Shown here: in pieces, positions 26,291-38,289 of the stretch | How positions within the stretch are numbered: position 1 is the stretch's first letter | How the letters are laid out: every line of letters begins with the position of its first letter | DNA from: Vespula vulgaris | Lineage: Eukaryota > Arthropoda > Insecta > Hymenoptera > Vespidae | DNA length: 64,000 bases | Direction: 5' to 3' | Assembly: GCF_905475345.1 (NCBI RefSeq) | Contig: NC_066592.1 | Span: 3,282,501-3,346,500, forward strand | Program-made: the position numbers and the translations under genes | Notes under the pieces: generated by a model | Databases searched by the model: none | What the model was told of the DNA's origin: nothing | Seen by the model: the letters and a program-made list of their open reading frames with translations, nothing else

Positions 26291-26429
26291 AGGAAGAGAG
26301 ATTTGACGGCGTGTCTGATCCCAAAGGGTAGGAAGGTCAGATTGGTGAACCATAAACGATGATACTTTAACCCTCTGGTCAACGCAGTGAAATGGAAAAG
26401 GTAATGAACGCATGAAAGAGGAAGGAAAA

Positions 26430-26452
26430 GAGAGAGAGAGAGAGAGAAAGAG

Positions 26453-26494
<42 letters not shown>
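26430..26494. repeat. Compound (GA)n(GATA)n microsatellite
   Basis: GA-rich tract leading into about ten GATA units. Confidence 0.93.
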
Positions 26495-26495
<1 letters not shown>

Positions 26496-27833
26496 AAGAG
26501 AGAAGATACCTATTGGTTTTATTCAAGACTCTCGAAATACTTGGCAGTGATGAATCGTTCATTCTAATCCTTGGATAATCTACCATGGCTGAGCTCTAGG
26601 TGCATTCGAAGTAGACCGTATACAATCTTCTTTCCCCGTCTTTCCTTGTTTTTCGTTAAATCCTTCTTTCGTTCATGGTTAGGAGAATAGCAAGCACGCG
26701 CAAATTAATCGTTTCCTTTATATCTCGTCCTGAGAAAGTTTAAATACTTTCTACGATAAAAAGAAGGAGGACGAGGATAAAAAAAATAAAAAAAGGGGAA
26801 AAGAAGAAACAGCGAAGAGACAAGTATCATCTTATTTTTCTTCAAGATGTCTATCGTTCCTTTTATACTTTACATCCTATTTCTTTTTGTATCTTTTTTT
26901 TTTTTCTATTTTCGAGTCGATAATATTTGTACATTAGTTGAAGTAAAATTTGTTTGTCTTGTTTGCCTCTCTCTCTCTCTCTCTTTCTCGCTTCTTTTTG
27001 ATCGATCGTCATACTTGTAATAAATTTATATGTAATGGATACCTCTCAGATTACATTTAATCTTACATTTGACGTTCGACAAATGGCTTATCTCGGCGTC
27101 GAAGTATCCTGAAAACTGGGCCAAGAGAGATTTAATTTTCGGTATAAAATGTATATAACGTTAATCCGGTAATTCGAATGACGCGATATTACTAGAATAG
27201 AATCGGTTTGCTCTAAATTGGACATCTAGAGAGACCTCCTTTCATTGTGTACTTACTAATACTGGGTTACTATCAAGAGCTCGATTTCCACCCCTAGCTA
27301 TTTTCTTTTGGACGATCGCTAACAGCTATTATTGGAATTTTTACGTCGACTTGTTCGCCAGTATTCTTTGACGGAAATTCATAAGAAGATGAGAAAAACC
27401 GTAACCAATACGTCCGCACATCATCTTTGAATTTAATCGCGTGTGTGTGTGTGTGTGTGTGTGTGTATGTATAATAATGTGTATATATAATATATGTAGT
27501 GAACTTTAGCAGAAATATGTGTAATATAAAATCCATCGGTTTACTTCAAAAATATAACTACTATTTTACGTATCATATATTTGAAAGTCGAACCAGTCGG
27601 AAATATCATATAAGTGAGTTCTCTGACACATTTTCTCCGAGTCGATGTAATTTTCGTTTTTCGAGTTCACCCATGCGTAACGCGTGTCGTCACGCTGATT
27701 CGTCCCTTCGGCATTTTTCATATTACCTCTTTTGCGATTCACCAGTCATTTTCAATTCGAACAACTCCGTATGTCATCGTAAACGTCTATCGGAATAAAC
27801 ATTTTCGATTTTTGCTTGGATTATTGACATTTG

Positions 27834-27864
<31 letters not shown>

Positions 27865-28368
27865 GCTTTCTTTCTTTACGTTCGAACATTCAGATTTTTC
27901 GATATGACAAGAATTTACAAATTTACGATCGACTTTTAACTAATTTTTCTTCGATAATAATCGACGGAAAATTACGAAGATAATTGCTTTTTTTTTTTCT
28001 TCTCACAAACTTTACATTGATTAATAAATCCGATTGTAATTCGCAACGATTGATAAATGATTTCAACTATTGAGAAAAAAAGGAAAAGATCGTAGGTATA
28101 TAATAATATATATAATAAATTTTTCAATTTGGAAATTTTAGAAAAAAAAGAGAAGAACAAAAAAACATATAGAGAGATCAACACCCAGAACATTTTTTTT
28201 ATAAAAAAAGAAAGGAGAGAAAGGCCACCACGTTATTCCTTTTTCGTTTTATTTTATTTTTTTATTTTTCTTTTTCTCTCTTTTTACATTCGCAACACGA
28301 CTGCCCGTTAGCCCTTTTACACGTTCATATCAAGCGACGTTGTGGTTACTCGGTTAGACGGGTTATGG

Positions 28369-28404
<36 letters not shown>

Positions 28405-29245
28405 CTTTTCTTTCTCTCTTTCTCTTTCTCTTTCTCTCGTACCAGAAAGACTTTATGCTCCCGGAAAAATTGTTCCTATCGTACAAGGGACTCCTGGTGT
28501 CGGTGAAATTGCTTTTCACGGAGAAATTCAGAATTCGCTCTCTTACTTTCCAGGTTCTTAAAACTTGATCGGACGACGAACATGATGAAAATATTCGAGA
28601 GGCAATATCGTGAGTTAACGAAAATAAACTGCATTCTTAAAGTTTTCTTTTTTCTTTTTTTTCTCTCAAGAAACATGAAAGATTCTTATATACATGTATA
28701 CACACGTATATATATATATATTTATTCTTTATATTTTTATATTATTTTTTATATTATTTATATTATCCTTTTCATTATTAATTTTTATGAAATTTCGAAA
28801 AAAAGAAAAAGGAAAAAGAACGTCTATCAAATATTATTTTCGTAGCTTCGAATGAAATTCCGTATTAATCGATATTGAAAACATTACAAATTAATGATAA
28901 ATTTTTTCGACGGTCTTTATTATGTTACTGACAAAATCGAATACATGTATCGAGGATATACTGTACGTATGTGTACATATATAAATATATATGTATGTAT
29001 GTATGTTTATGTATCCACGATATATGAAATTTGTAATTTTAATCTTGTCAACCAAGAATTCGTAATATCGTCATTCCGATTTAAAACCAATGAAAATTAA
29101 TTTATTTTATTCCGAAATAAATAATTCTTTTGAAATATAGATATGATTTGATATCACCGATTTGATAAGTGTCATTGATATCGAAAAATTAATAATTTCA
29201 AGGGATTCAGTAAATTTTAACAAAATAATAAATATATACCCCGTG

Positions 29246-29252
<7 letters not shown>

Positions 29253-29286
<34 letters not shown>
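29253..29286 (+). repeat. (CT)n microsatellite
   Basis: About 16 CT units. Confidence 0.93.
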
Positions 29287-29287
<1 letters not shown>

Positions 29288-29834
29288 AATTTATTTGAAC
29301 GAACATTTATCGAAGGATCGAACGCTGTCGAGTGATTCGAGTAACGATTAGAGAAATAAAAAAAAAAGAAAAAAAAAAGAACGTTCGGAAGGGCGTAAAG
29401 GACAAATGTACGAGAGGATGTATAGTTAGTATAGTCGATAAGAGCCGATATCGTTCGATTCTCTTCTACGTAACTTTGTCACCATCATTTTCGAATAACG
29501 CTAAATTATTATCGTCAGTTCGCGAAGGAAAAAGTTTATCTCGTCCTTTACTCGACCGTAACCGAGTCGAAAGCATGGATCCATAAATGTGTGCGAAAAT
29601 GTGTATAGGTCTGTGTACGTGTGTGCATGGCGTATCTGTGTGTGTGTGTGTGCATACACGAGTATGTAGAAGGGGTCTCAATGTGTTAGTGGATATTAAT
29701 GGTACTCGGTTATCGAGACGTTAAATCAAGCTACGTGGTTACACGGAACATCTCGATAAGTGCGAGACCCTTAAATCTGCTGTGGGAAATTTGAAAAAAC
29801 GACTTTGTCGCGTACACGGCTTTATTTCTTTCCC

Positions 29835-29867
<33 letters not shown>

Positions 29868-30626
29868 TTGTCTATATCTTTCTCTTTCTTTTTCTCTTCG
29901 TTCGTTTCTTTTACTTTTTCTTTTCTCTCTCTCTCTCTTTATCTCTTTCTTTCATTTTAGTTTTTCTTCTTTCGCAACGTCGAGCATTGAAGCTTTTTAA
30001 AATTCACAGTCCGTCCCATGAGGATCAATATTCGTCGAGCATAGCTAAAAGCGAAAACGACATTTACGTCATTTATGTCTTTCGTAAAATGTGTATCCGT
30101 GATAGCGCGATCGAGATAGGAAAACTCAATCAGTTCGAAAACAAACAAAACAAGTGTTCGTACGGTTGAATCGAATTCTTAACTATACTACAATTGTCCC
30201 GTAGTCTGCATATACATATATAAATATATATGTACGATATGAAAAAAGTAATATTAAATAAATAAAATAACATGATCGAAAGGATACTCGTTACATTGTA
30301 AAATCGCTGAATAAGTTAATAACACGAAAAGCTTTACTCAATTCGCCTGCTCCTAAATCTTTTTCGAAACTCTTAATTATTCCTGTTTAATAAAATTGAG
30401 ATCTTGTATAATTCTTCTTTAAAAGGGAAAGTTTAGAGTACTTTTAACCCACTCGAAAATATTCTCTATAAAACAGGCTACGAGGCTTTGAACGAGTGAG
30501 AGATAAAGAAAGGAAGGAAAGAGAAAGATGGAGAAAAGATTGGTACACGACCGACGCGAAATACAAAATGACGAGAGAAAAATTATAATTACTATTATAA
30601 TTCTAACATTGTCGGAATAAACGAAT

Positions 30627-30804
30627 ACAAAAGTATAATAAATATTATAGAAAAATTACAATGCTATAATATATAATTATATAATATAAATATTACTTTT
30701 AATAATAGCCTACAAACAAAAGTATAACAAATATTATAGAAAAATTACAATGTTATAATATATAATTATATAATATAAATATCACTTTTAATAATTTCCT
30801 ATAA
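30627..30804. repeat. 89-bp direct duplication
   Basis: 30627-30715 is followed at once by a near-identical copy starting at 30716. Only a few substitutions separate them. The unit begins ACAAAAGTATAA and includes AATATTATAGAAAAATTACA. Confidence 0.88.
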
Positions 30805-31097
30805 ACATATATATATATATTATATATAAATTATTTTATTAAAAGAAACGACGATCGTAATTGCAACGATTATATGATCAATTTATGTAATCATAATCAT
30901 CGGATAATAATTAAATTCGAGAAGAATTGCGGAAGAAGCGATTATAAATCGCTCGAAATCTCGTTTTAATTTCTCGGATTTCTAAGGAAACAGTAGATCA
31001 TACGTTTGGTCGATCGTTTGTGAAAAAGAGTAGCAGAAGTTAGGTACATAGAGCGATTAGACGATGCGACGACGATTTCACGCGATGAAGCACTCTT

Positions 31098-31099
<2 letters not shown>

Positions 31100-31138
<39 letters not shown>
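31100..31138 (+). repeat. (CT)n microsatellite
   Basis: About 19 CT units. Confidence 0.94.
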
Positions 31139-31144
<6 letters not shown>

Positions 31145-32246
31145 CTCATGCACAGAATTTCACGTTAAAAAGAATGTCCTTCTTTTCGATGCGCCACGAA
31201 GCCTGCGGCTTTGCGAGCTTTAACGCGAACGCGAACTCGCGCTTCTTCCTTTTAATTATGCAAGCGCGAGCAAAGGCGTGACGAAGCGTGCTCGTTATTT
31301 TTTTTTTTTTACTTTGCTCTGTTTTATTTCTTTTTTTTTTGTATATTTTTTTTTGTCTTTATTCTCTTCCCTTTTTCTTTCTTTTCCTCCTTCCTTCTTT
31401 CTTTCCTTCCTTCCTTTCTTTGATTTTTTTTCCTCTTTTTTTTTTTCTTCTCTTTTCTCTTCTATCTTCATCCTGTTTTTTTCATCGCGTTCTCTAACGC
31501 TGCAAAAAGGATGAAAACGTATCGAGGCCTTTGCGAGATATTTCTTGGGCTCGTTTAACCCTTCCCACGGTAAAATTTCTCTCTCTCTTTTTTAAATATT
31601 CTTTTTTTCTTTTAATTTCTTTTCTCTCCGCTTGTTCTACTCTCGTTTCGATCTGTTGTGTACTCGAACGCACGAAAATAGTATCTACGTTTAATCGTAG
31701 CGATCATCGTGAAATTGATCGAAGGAAGGTATAGGCGATTTTCAAATTTAGAGGTGCAATATTTTGTTTTCCTTTTCTGTTCCTTTCTTTCTTTTATTTT
31801 TTGTTTTTGAGTATGGAAATACGAGCGCGTTTTATATACCTCTCTCTGTATATATATATATATCCATTCATCGAAACGAATGATACTACCTACTTATCCT
31901 TTAATAACATCATTATGAGTTTGATATAAATAAATGAATGTTCGTATTCGTATCGTACATATAATTTGCATATTAGGTATTACGATTTGATCGTCGAGAT
32001 ATGTATGTACAGAAAAAAAAAGAGAAATTGTTGAATTCGAATATCTAAAGACGAGATGTAGATATCTTTTCATAGTACCTACCGATTCTCCCTATCTATA
32101 CCACCCACCTCCCACCCACCTTATATATTCTATCGATTTGTCAGATTATTCTCAAAGTGGTTGTAAGGTCAAAAGGATGAAATGAATTTTCGAATTGAAA
32201 AGAGAAAAAAGAAAAAAGAAGGAAAGCAGTAGTAAAAGTGAATAGA

Positions 32247-32299
32247 TAGGTAGGTAGATAGCTAGGTAGGTAGGTAGGTAGGTAGGTAGGTAGGTAGTA
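32247..32299. repeat. (TAGG)n microsatellite
   Basis: About 11 TAGG units with one GATAGC interruption. It is not the TTAGG telomere repeat. Confidence 0.93.
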
Positions 32300-32499
32300 G
32301 TCAATCTACGTAGTAACCTATAGGAAAGTAGACGTCAACTTTTTCTCAAAGGAATTCCAACAGTCTGTACCAAAGTCGGCAACGAATGAACGTAGTCGCC
32401 CGTAAACTTGTCAGATAAATATAGACAGAGATAGATAGAGATAAAAAGAGATAAGAAGAAGAAAAAGAAAGGAGAAATAGAAAAAGAAAAAGAAAAAGG

Positions 32500-32505
<6 letters not shown>

Positions 32506-32540
<35 letters not shown>
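32506..32540. repeat. (GA)n microsatellite
   Basis: About 17 GA units at the end of a longer purine tract starting near 32430. Confidence 0.93.
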
Positions 32541-32542
<2 letters not shown>

Positions 32543-32740
32543 AAAAATTAGAAATTGTAAGTCGTATTGGTACGAACGAATGCGTAAGTCGATTTCCGCG
32601 TGGCAAAAGCTTAGCTAAAAATCGAATAGAACGAAATGTAAATCGTGCAAGGTAGAGTTCGTGCTTTTACATGAGAAAATACGTAGTAGATATATAGTCT
32701 GCTCTTGGCTTGGATAGATGTGTGGATAAGGTGTGTGTTT

Positions 32741-32800
32741 GTGTGGGTGTAGGTTGTGTGGGTGTAGGTTGTGTGGGTGGTTGAGTGGGTGAATCGTGTA
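32741..32800 (+). repeat. 15-bp G/T minisatellite
   Basis: GTGTGGGTGTAGGTT at 32741-32755 is repeated exactly at 32756-32770, and partly again from 32771. The plus strand is strongly G/T-biased with four GGG runs, but the loops are too long for a canonical quadruplex. Confidence 0.8.
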
Positions 32801-33774
32801 TGTTTGTGCGTGTACGTGTATGTGTGTAGGTGTGTGTCAAGGGAAGGTTAGAGGAATGAGACCTTTTGCGAGTCGACTTCCGTTTGGTGCGAAGCTCGCG
32901 ACTCTGGTTCCTATGTAAATACGACCACCTGCTCGGAAATCAATTTTCGGAGTTCTCCCTTTTATCGCGGAACGAGGGGTAGAAGGGGTAGAAAGAGGAC
33001 GTAGTCGAAGCTACGTTCCCGTATCACCTGTAGAGGAAATTTCTACGTCGTCCTTCTCTCTCTTTCTCTCTCTTTCGTTTTTTCTATTTTTTCTTTGTCT
33101 TTTTCTTTTCTTGTTTTTTCTTTTTTTTTCTTTCTTTCTATCATTCTTTATATATGTCATGAACGAAGGGGAATAACCGAGGTCAAGTAAAAAAGAAAAG
33201 AAAAAGAAAAAGAAAGGAAGGAAAAGAAAAGAAAAAAAGGAACAAATCAAAGAGCTCGTTCGTCAAAAGTGTAAAAGTAGAGTAAACGAGAAATAGCTAA
33301 CCTTCTTCTCCGTGTGCAATTTCATTTATTAAAGTGACCTACGTTTCTTTTTTTTTTTTTCTTTTTTCTTTTTTCCTTTTGCTTTTTAATTCTTTTTTTT
33401 TTTTTTTTTTTTTATTCTTTTCTGATTACTCTACAAACCCGTCGTGATTAATATCCGGGTAGGTGTGAATTAAATGAATGGAGAATGACATGGAAATAGA
33501 TAGACGTAGAACGAACATTTATTTATTTATTATATGCTATAGATCTATATACATACATATATACATATACATATATATATGTATGTATGTATGTATGTAT
33601 TTATTTATTGATTTGTTCATAGAAACTATTTAATAACAAAAAATGATGAATTTAAATATTCGAGTGTTTTTATATATTACTGTTGAAATATAAATGAAGA
33701 TATTTAAGTCAAATGTAGAAAGAAACAAACATAAACGTAGTTTCTCGTACGTTTTATGAGATAGATAACAATTT

Positions 33775-34225
33775 TTAATAACTAATGCAATAAAATTTTT
33801 TTCTTCGTCATCGTATCAAGAAATTGATGTATCCTTAGATAAAGACAAGTTTATTGCACACTTTTTTATCAGCTAGATAATTTCGTTGATAAGCAATGCC
33901 ACGAAATTGTTTATTACTCTTCATCCTCGTATCGAGAAATTGATTTATCCTTAGATAATAATAAGTTTATTGCACATTTTTTTATCAGCTAGATAATTTC
34001 GTTGATAAACAATACCACAAAATTGTTTATACTCTTTATCGTCATATCAAGAAATTAATTTATCCTTAGATAAACATAAGTTTATTCCACATATTCTTAT
34101 CAGCTAGATAATTTTCTTGATAAATAATGTTTATGAACGAAACTGTTTATATTCTTTATCGTAGCATTAAAAAATTAGTTTATTCGAAGATAAACGTAAT
34201 TAGGCATTAATTTATCAGAATTTGT
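33775..34225. repeat. Four tandem copies of a ~115-bp unit
   Basis: Anchors TCGTATCAAGAAATTGAT at 33811, 33927, 34042 and (degenerate) 34162 give periods of 116, 115 and 120. Each unit carries TTATCCTTAGATAA, AAGTTTATTGCACA and TTATCAGCTAGATAATTT, the last a near-palindrome. Copy 4 is the most diverged. Confidence 0.87.
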
Positions 34226-35507
34226 TCTTTTTTGAAAAAGTAAAGGTTAATGTCAAAAAAAAAAAAAAAGAAAAGAAAATGAAAAAAATTCTTTCGCGCG
34301 AAACAAAAAGATTCGTTCGATTTAACGAAGAAAATAATTCTGAACATTGAAGATTATGTTTCTCGTTTGATAAAGAAACGAGAAAATTGTTATATTGTAT
34401 CCATGTAGATCGACTTGACCGAGTTATAAGAGAATAGGCCGGATAAATTGAAACTTGGACGTTTCGAGGACGCGTCCCACATCGTGTTCTCGATTGATGG
34501 CACCTATCTAAATATTTATTTATCGTCATTCTTTACGAAGAAAACGAAAAAGAGGAAAACGAATCGATTCCTTGTTAAGTTAACGAAAACGATGAAATAT
34601 TCGACAACAGTTATGGGTGCCAAAGATCTTTCGTAAATATTTATATCTAATTATTTATCTTTTCACTTTATTCTTTTTTTTTTTCTTTTCTCTCGTTATT
34701 ATTTTCACTGAGTATCGAAAAACTCGTTCATAGTCTGATCTACATATAGTTCTCTCTCTCTCTCTCTATCTCTCTCTTTTTCTCTTTTCTCCCCTTTTTC
34801 GAACTTTTATAAACGTCGAGCTCGTTAATCTCCGTTGCCGTCGTTAACAATATCGAACCGAACGGAGCAACATGATCGTTTTATTAAAATTTCCAATGAT
34901 GTTGTCTCAAAACGTTGTAGAAGAAAATTCAATTCAGTTTAAATACACGTACCTGTACGTAACTCCGTGTACAAATACGTGTCATATTTTATTATTACAT
35001 TTAAAATGACACAATAACTCACGATGATATTAGATCGTTAAAACTAGTCGTCAAACTTATCGTAGATAAATCTGTACATGCAAACTCGTTGATAAATCTG
35101 TTCGTATTGTTTCCCTTTTTGTTTCTTTTATTCTTTCTTTCTTTGTGTTTTTGGAGCTATTTTTTTTTTTATATTTTTTTTTGTTTTCGTCTTTTTTTTT
35201 TTCGTTTTTCTATTCTTCTTTTTATTGACTGGTCGAAGTTGTTTTTCCAAAAAACACTTTCGTGTCCGACATTCGAGAAAGAAAGAGAGAGTACACGTAG
35301 CAGGATTAACGAGTACCGAGCTTCGTGTGCAAAAAGAGAACTGCAATAGTGTATCTTTTTGCAACATCAATTGGTAGAAAAAAAAAAGAATTGAAAAAAA
35401 GAAAGAAAGGAAAAAACAATAATTCGTTTATGAAATAAAAAAGATCGTACGAATGAACATATCAAAAATAATAATCATACGAGTAAGTAATTATCTATAT
35501 TATAAAA

Positions 35508-35562
35508 TAAATAAATAGATAGATAAATAAATAAATAACAAATAAATAAATAAAAAATAAAT
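35508..35562. repeat. (AAAT)n-like microsatellite
   Basis: AAATA units with GATA interruptions. Confidence 0.85.
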
Positions 35563-37015
35563 CGTGGACATAACGAATACGATTTGTATAAGGTATCATC
35601 GAATGTATCTCCTTATCGAGATAATCGAGGTCGTAAGGTCACCGTATGTCACTCATCATTGTGCAATCAAGCGTACAATAGGCTCGATTACTCGTCAATG
35701 CAGAAAATCCAATTATCCGAGTAGAATTTATATCTACTGAACATGCTCTCGCGTGGTCCCGCGATTATAAATTGAACGGAGAATAATTAAAGCTATGGGG
35801 GCTGAAAAAAAGTGCAACAAAAAAAAATAAAATATGGGGGAGGAGAAGAAGAAGAATTTCAAACATGAAAAAGGAACAAAATAAATTAATTAATAAGTAA
35901 ATAAATAAATAAATGAGAGAAAAGAGAAAGAAGAAAGAAGAAATAATAATTTACGAAACATACGCTCGTATTATTTCGTTTGATTTTTTTCTCTTTTTTT
36001 TTTCTTTTTTTTTTCTTTCTTTTCTTTTTTTTTTTTTTTTAAATACTAAATCCACTTCTCTCTTCCTCCGTGCTAGTTTATTTTTCACTGTATAGTGAAA
36101 AATGAGCGACTGATACGATAAAACGAAATTAAAAAAAAAAAAAAGAGAGAAAAGAAAAAAGAAAAAAGAAAAAAGTAGAAACCGAAACTATACACATTTT
36201 TATTTTCTATTTTCGCATCCTATTTCATTGGATACTTTAAAATCATGTTCGAGGATATCTCCCTTTTATTTATCATTGTTATCGTTCTTACTCCAAAATA
36301 TCCTATATATATATATACTTTTTTTTTTTTGTAATAATCCCATAAATTTGTAAGAAATATTTCTTTTTTCTTTTCATCAGAAACATTGAACGTTTGCAAA
36401 ATTATTTGTTATACATTTTCATTGTGCACACACATACAAATTATTTAATAATTTTTAATACTTTTTTTTTAATACACTATAAACTTACTATATATCATTC
36501 TTTCTCTCTCTCTCTCTCTCTTTCTATCTTTCTTTCTCAAAAAAAGAAAAAAGAAGAAAGAGATATATAGGCTAAGCGATAAGGCGTTAGATCGATATCG
36601 TTTTATATACTTTAACGATATCACTCTTCAAAGGCTCTCGCCATCCTTACAGGTTGCCGCTAATTACTTTCCGATCGGTGGAACATCACGTCAAAAGATG
36701 CTTTGTCATAGGTCGCTCATTCCTGCGTGAAGTCTCTCGGACTTACATACTACAGGTAAATGTGAATATCGCTTCAATATTAAATATAAATCAGATAAGA
36801 TGAGACGAGTTTCGAAGGACGATCTAATCGCTTGAAGGATTTGTAATTATTAATAATAAATACATTATATGTATATGTATCTATTTACACACACATATAT
36901 ATATATATATGTATATATTATACGTAAGTCTTCATCGTTAGTTTTTAATTAATAACACACTTGTAATAACGAAGATAATTATATATTTTTAATAAAGTTA
37001 ACTTTCAATTATACA

Positions 37016-37021
<6 letters not shown>

Positions 37022-37055
<34 letters not shown>
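37022..37055. repeat. (TA)n microsatellite
   Basis: About 17 TA units. Confidence 0.93.
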
Positions 37056-37058
<3 letters not shown>

Positions 37059-37676
37059 CGAGCCTATTGAACTCATGATGGAAAATCAATAATTTTCAAG
37101 GATAAAGACGAAAATAATTTTCCATGCTCTTGGAACGAAGTAAAAATCGATTAGAGAGGAAAAAGAAAGAGAGAGATAGAGAGATATATAGATAGGTAGA
37201 TAAAGCACGAAATAAAAAAGAGAGAGAGAGAGAGAGAGAAGTTGAACGTAAAAAGAAAATGGATTTTAGGGGTTAAACTCTTAAAATCTTAAATTCACGT
37301 TTGTACCTTTCTCTCTTCCTCTCTTTACCGAAGAATATATAAAACCGAAGGAGTTTCATGGAGCCAAGGGTACAATGTATGTAACCGAAGGAAACTAAAG
37401 TAAGTACTTGAAACGCTTCGCGGAATATCTGCTCGCGGCATTTCCTGTACAGAAGGAAGAACACCGGTCTAAGTTTACTGACAAGTTGAAGTTGGTACTC
37501 GACTTTACGAAGGAGATTGTCTTGCAAATGGACAAACGAATTCTAGTTGGATATATGAGATTAACAATAAGAAAGGGAATTTTGATTTTACTTAACAATT
37601 TTATTTATTATATATATATATATATGCATATGTATGTATGAGAATTGTAATTTTATAGAACATTTTTACATACTTG

Positions 37677-37763
37677 TATATACAACAAATTCTGATTTTA
37701 TTGAAGAATTTTATGTAGGAATGCACGCATAAAATTGCTTTGTAAAATCAGAATTTGTATATA
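37677..37763. other. Imperfect hairpin of pre-miRNA size and shape
   Basis: Arms 37677-37715 and 37728-37763 are complementary around a 12-nt loop. From the loop outward there are 9 uninterrupted pairs (37707-37715 with 37728-37736), a 6-nt internal loop with G-U options, 16 uninterrupted pairs (37685-37700 with 37743-37758), a 3-nt bulge and 5 more pairs. It lies about 260 nt inside the intron after Ace exon 38023-38165. Either strand could fold. Whether it is transcribed and processed is unknown; it could equally be a small palindromic mobile-element remnant. Confidence 0.4.
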
Positions 37764-38016
37764 TATATATATATATATTTACCTTCTCATTTTTCATGCC
37801 AAATATTCCGAATTTTTTATGATCTTCGAATTTAAAATATATTAAAAAATAAATGAAAAAAAAAAAAATGAAAAAAGAAGTATCGAATTAAAGTACTCTC
37901 TTTCTTTGTTTTTCTTTCTTTCTTTCTTTCTCTTATTCTTTTTTGCTCTGTCCCTTTCCGATCGTATTTATCACAGTATAAAATTAGTTTCATATATCGA
38001 TAATCATCGAGATGAC

Positions 38017-38022
38017 ACTTAC
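38017..38022 (-). other. Ace: Splice donor of Ace exon 38023-38165
   Basis: Minus strand reads TTTCAA/GTAAGT, a perfect consensus intron start after a complete Gln codon. Confidence 0.92.
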
Positions 38023-38165
38023 TTGAAATTTGATGGCGTCACGCTCGATCTGCGACATGTTCTTGAAGATGGTATCGATAATGCCAACGAATTTGTCACG
38101 GTCTAAAAAGCTCGCTTGGTCCTTCTCGAAGAAATCGATGAAGTCGTACAAAATGAAGTACGTTC
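38023..38165 (-). CDS. Ace: Acetylcholinesterase (AChE2 class), internal exon after the catalytic Glu
   Basis: Internal exon of acetylcholinesterase, the secreted, usually GPI-anchored synaptic enzyme that hydrolyses acetylcholine (alpha/beta-hydrolase, carboxylesterase type B family). Read on the minus strand it starts with GA, the last two bases of a split Gly codon, followed by 47 codons from TYFILYDFIDFF to SQIERDAIKFQ. The first residues match the segment directly after the catalytic Glu (the DEG motif). The T-Y-F-I-L-Y block aligns with Torpedo S329-Y334, so Y2, F3 and Y6 correspond to active-site-gorge residues F330, F331 and Y334. The Y-D-F-I-D-F-F run is typical of AChE2 (Drosophila Ace type) rather than AChE1. 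The boundaries are clean: acceptor TTTTTGTTTCAG before the exon and donor CAA/GTAAGT after it. No stop or frameshift. The preceding exon, with the Glu itself, lies beyond 64000. The family call is secure; the class call is from recognition, not alignment. Confidence 0.95.
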
Positions 38166-38185
38166 CTGAAACAAAAATTTTCACG
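38166..38185 (-). other. Ace: Splice acceptor of Ace exon 38023-38165
   Basis: Minus strand reads TTTTTGTTTCAG/GAACG. A pyrimidine run precedes CAG, and the first two exon bases complete a Gly codon. Confidence 0.9.
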
Positions 38186-38289
38186 TTTTGGTTTATCATT
38201 TTTTATCGTATTTGAAAGATACAAAGAGACTTATATCTGATGATCTTCGTTTCACTTCGAGAAGAAAGAATAAATGTATTTGAGATTTA

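Larger units (their letters stand above)
18152..38022 (-). other. Ace: Ace intron, complete, 19,871 nt, phase 0
   Basis: Bounded by a GTAAGT donor (38017-38022) and a TTAATTACAG acceptor (18152-18161), both read on the minus strand. The encoded protein is contiguous across it in cholinesterases, so no coding exon is expected inside. It holds tandem arrays at 20.7, 30.6 and 33.8 kb, a 41-base poly(T), many CT, TA and GATA repeats, and several non-repetitive islands. Nothing inside reads as a recognisable protein gene on either strand. Confidence 0.9.

Noticed and set aside
32247..32299. TAGG repeat as interstitial telomere sequence
   Set aside because: The unit is the 4-mer TAGG, not the 5-mer TTAGG of most insect telomeres.
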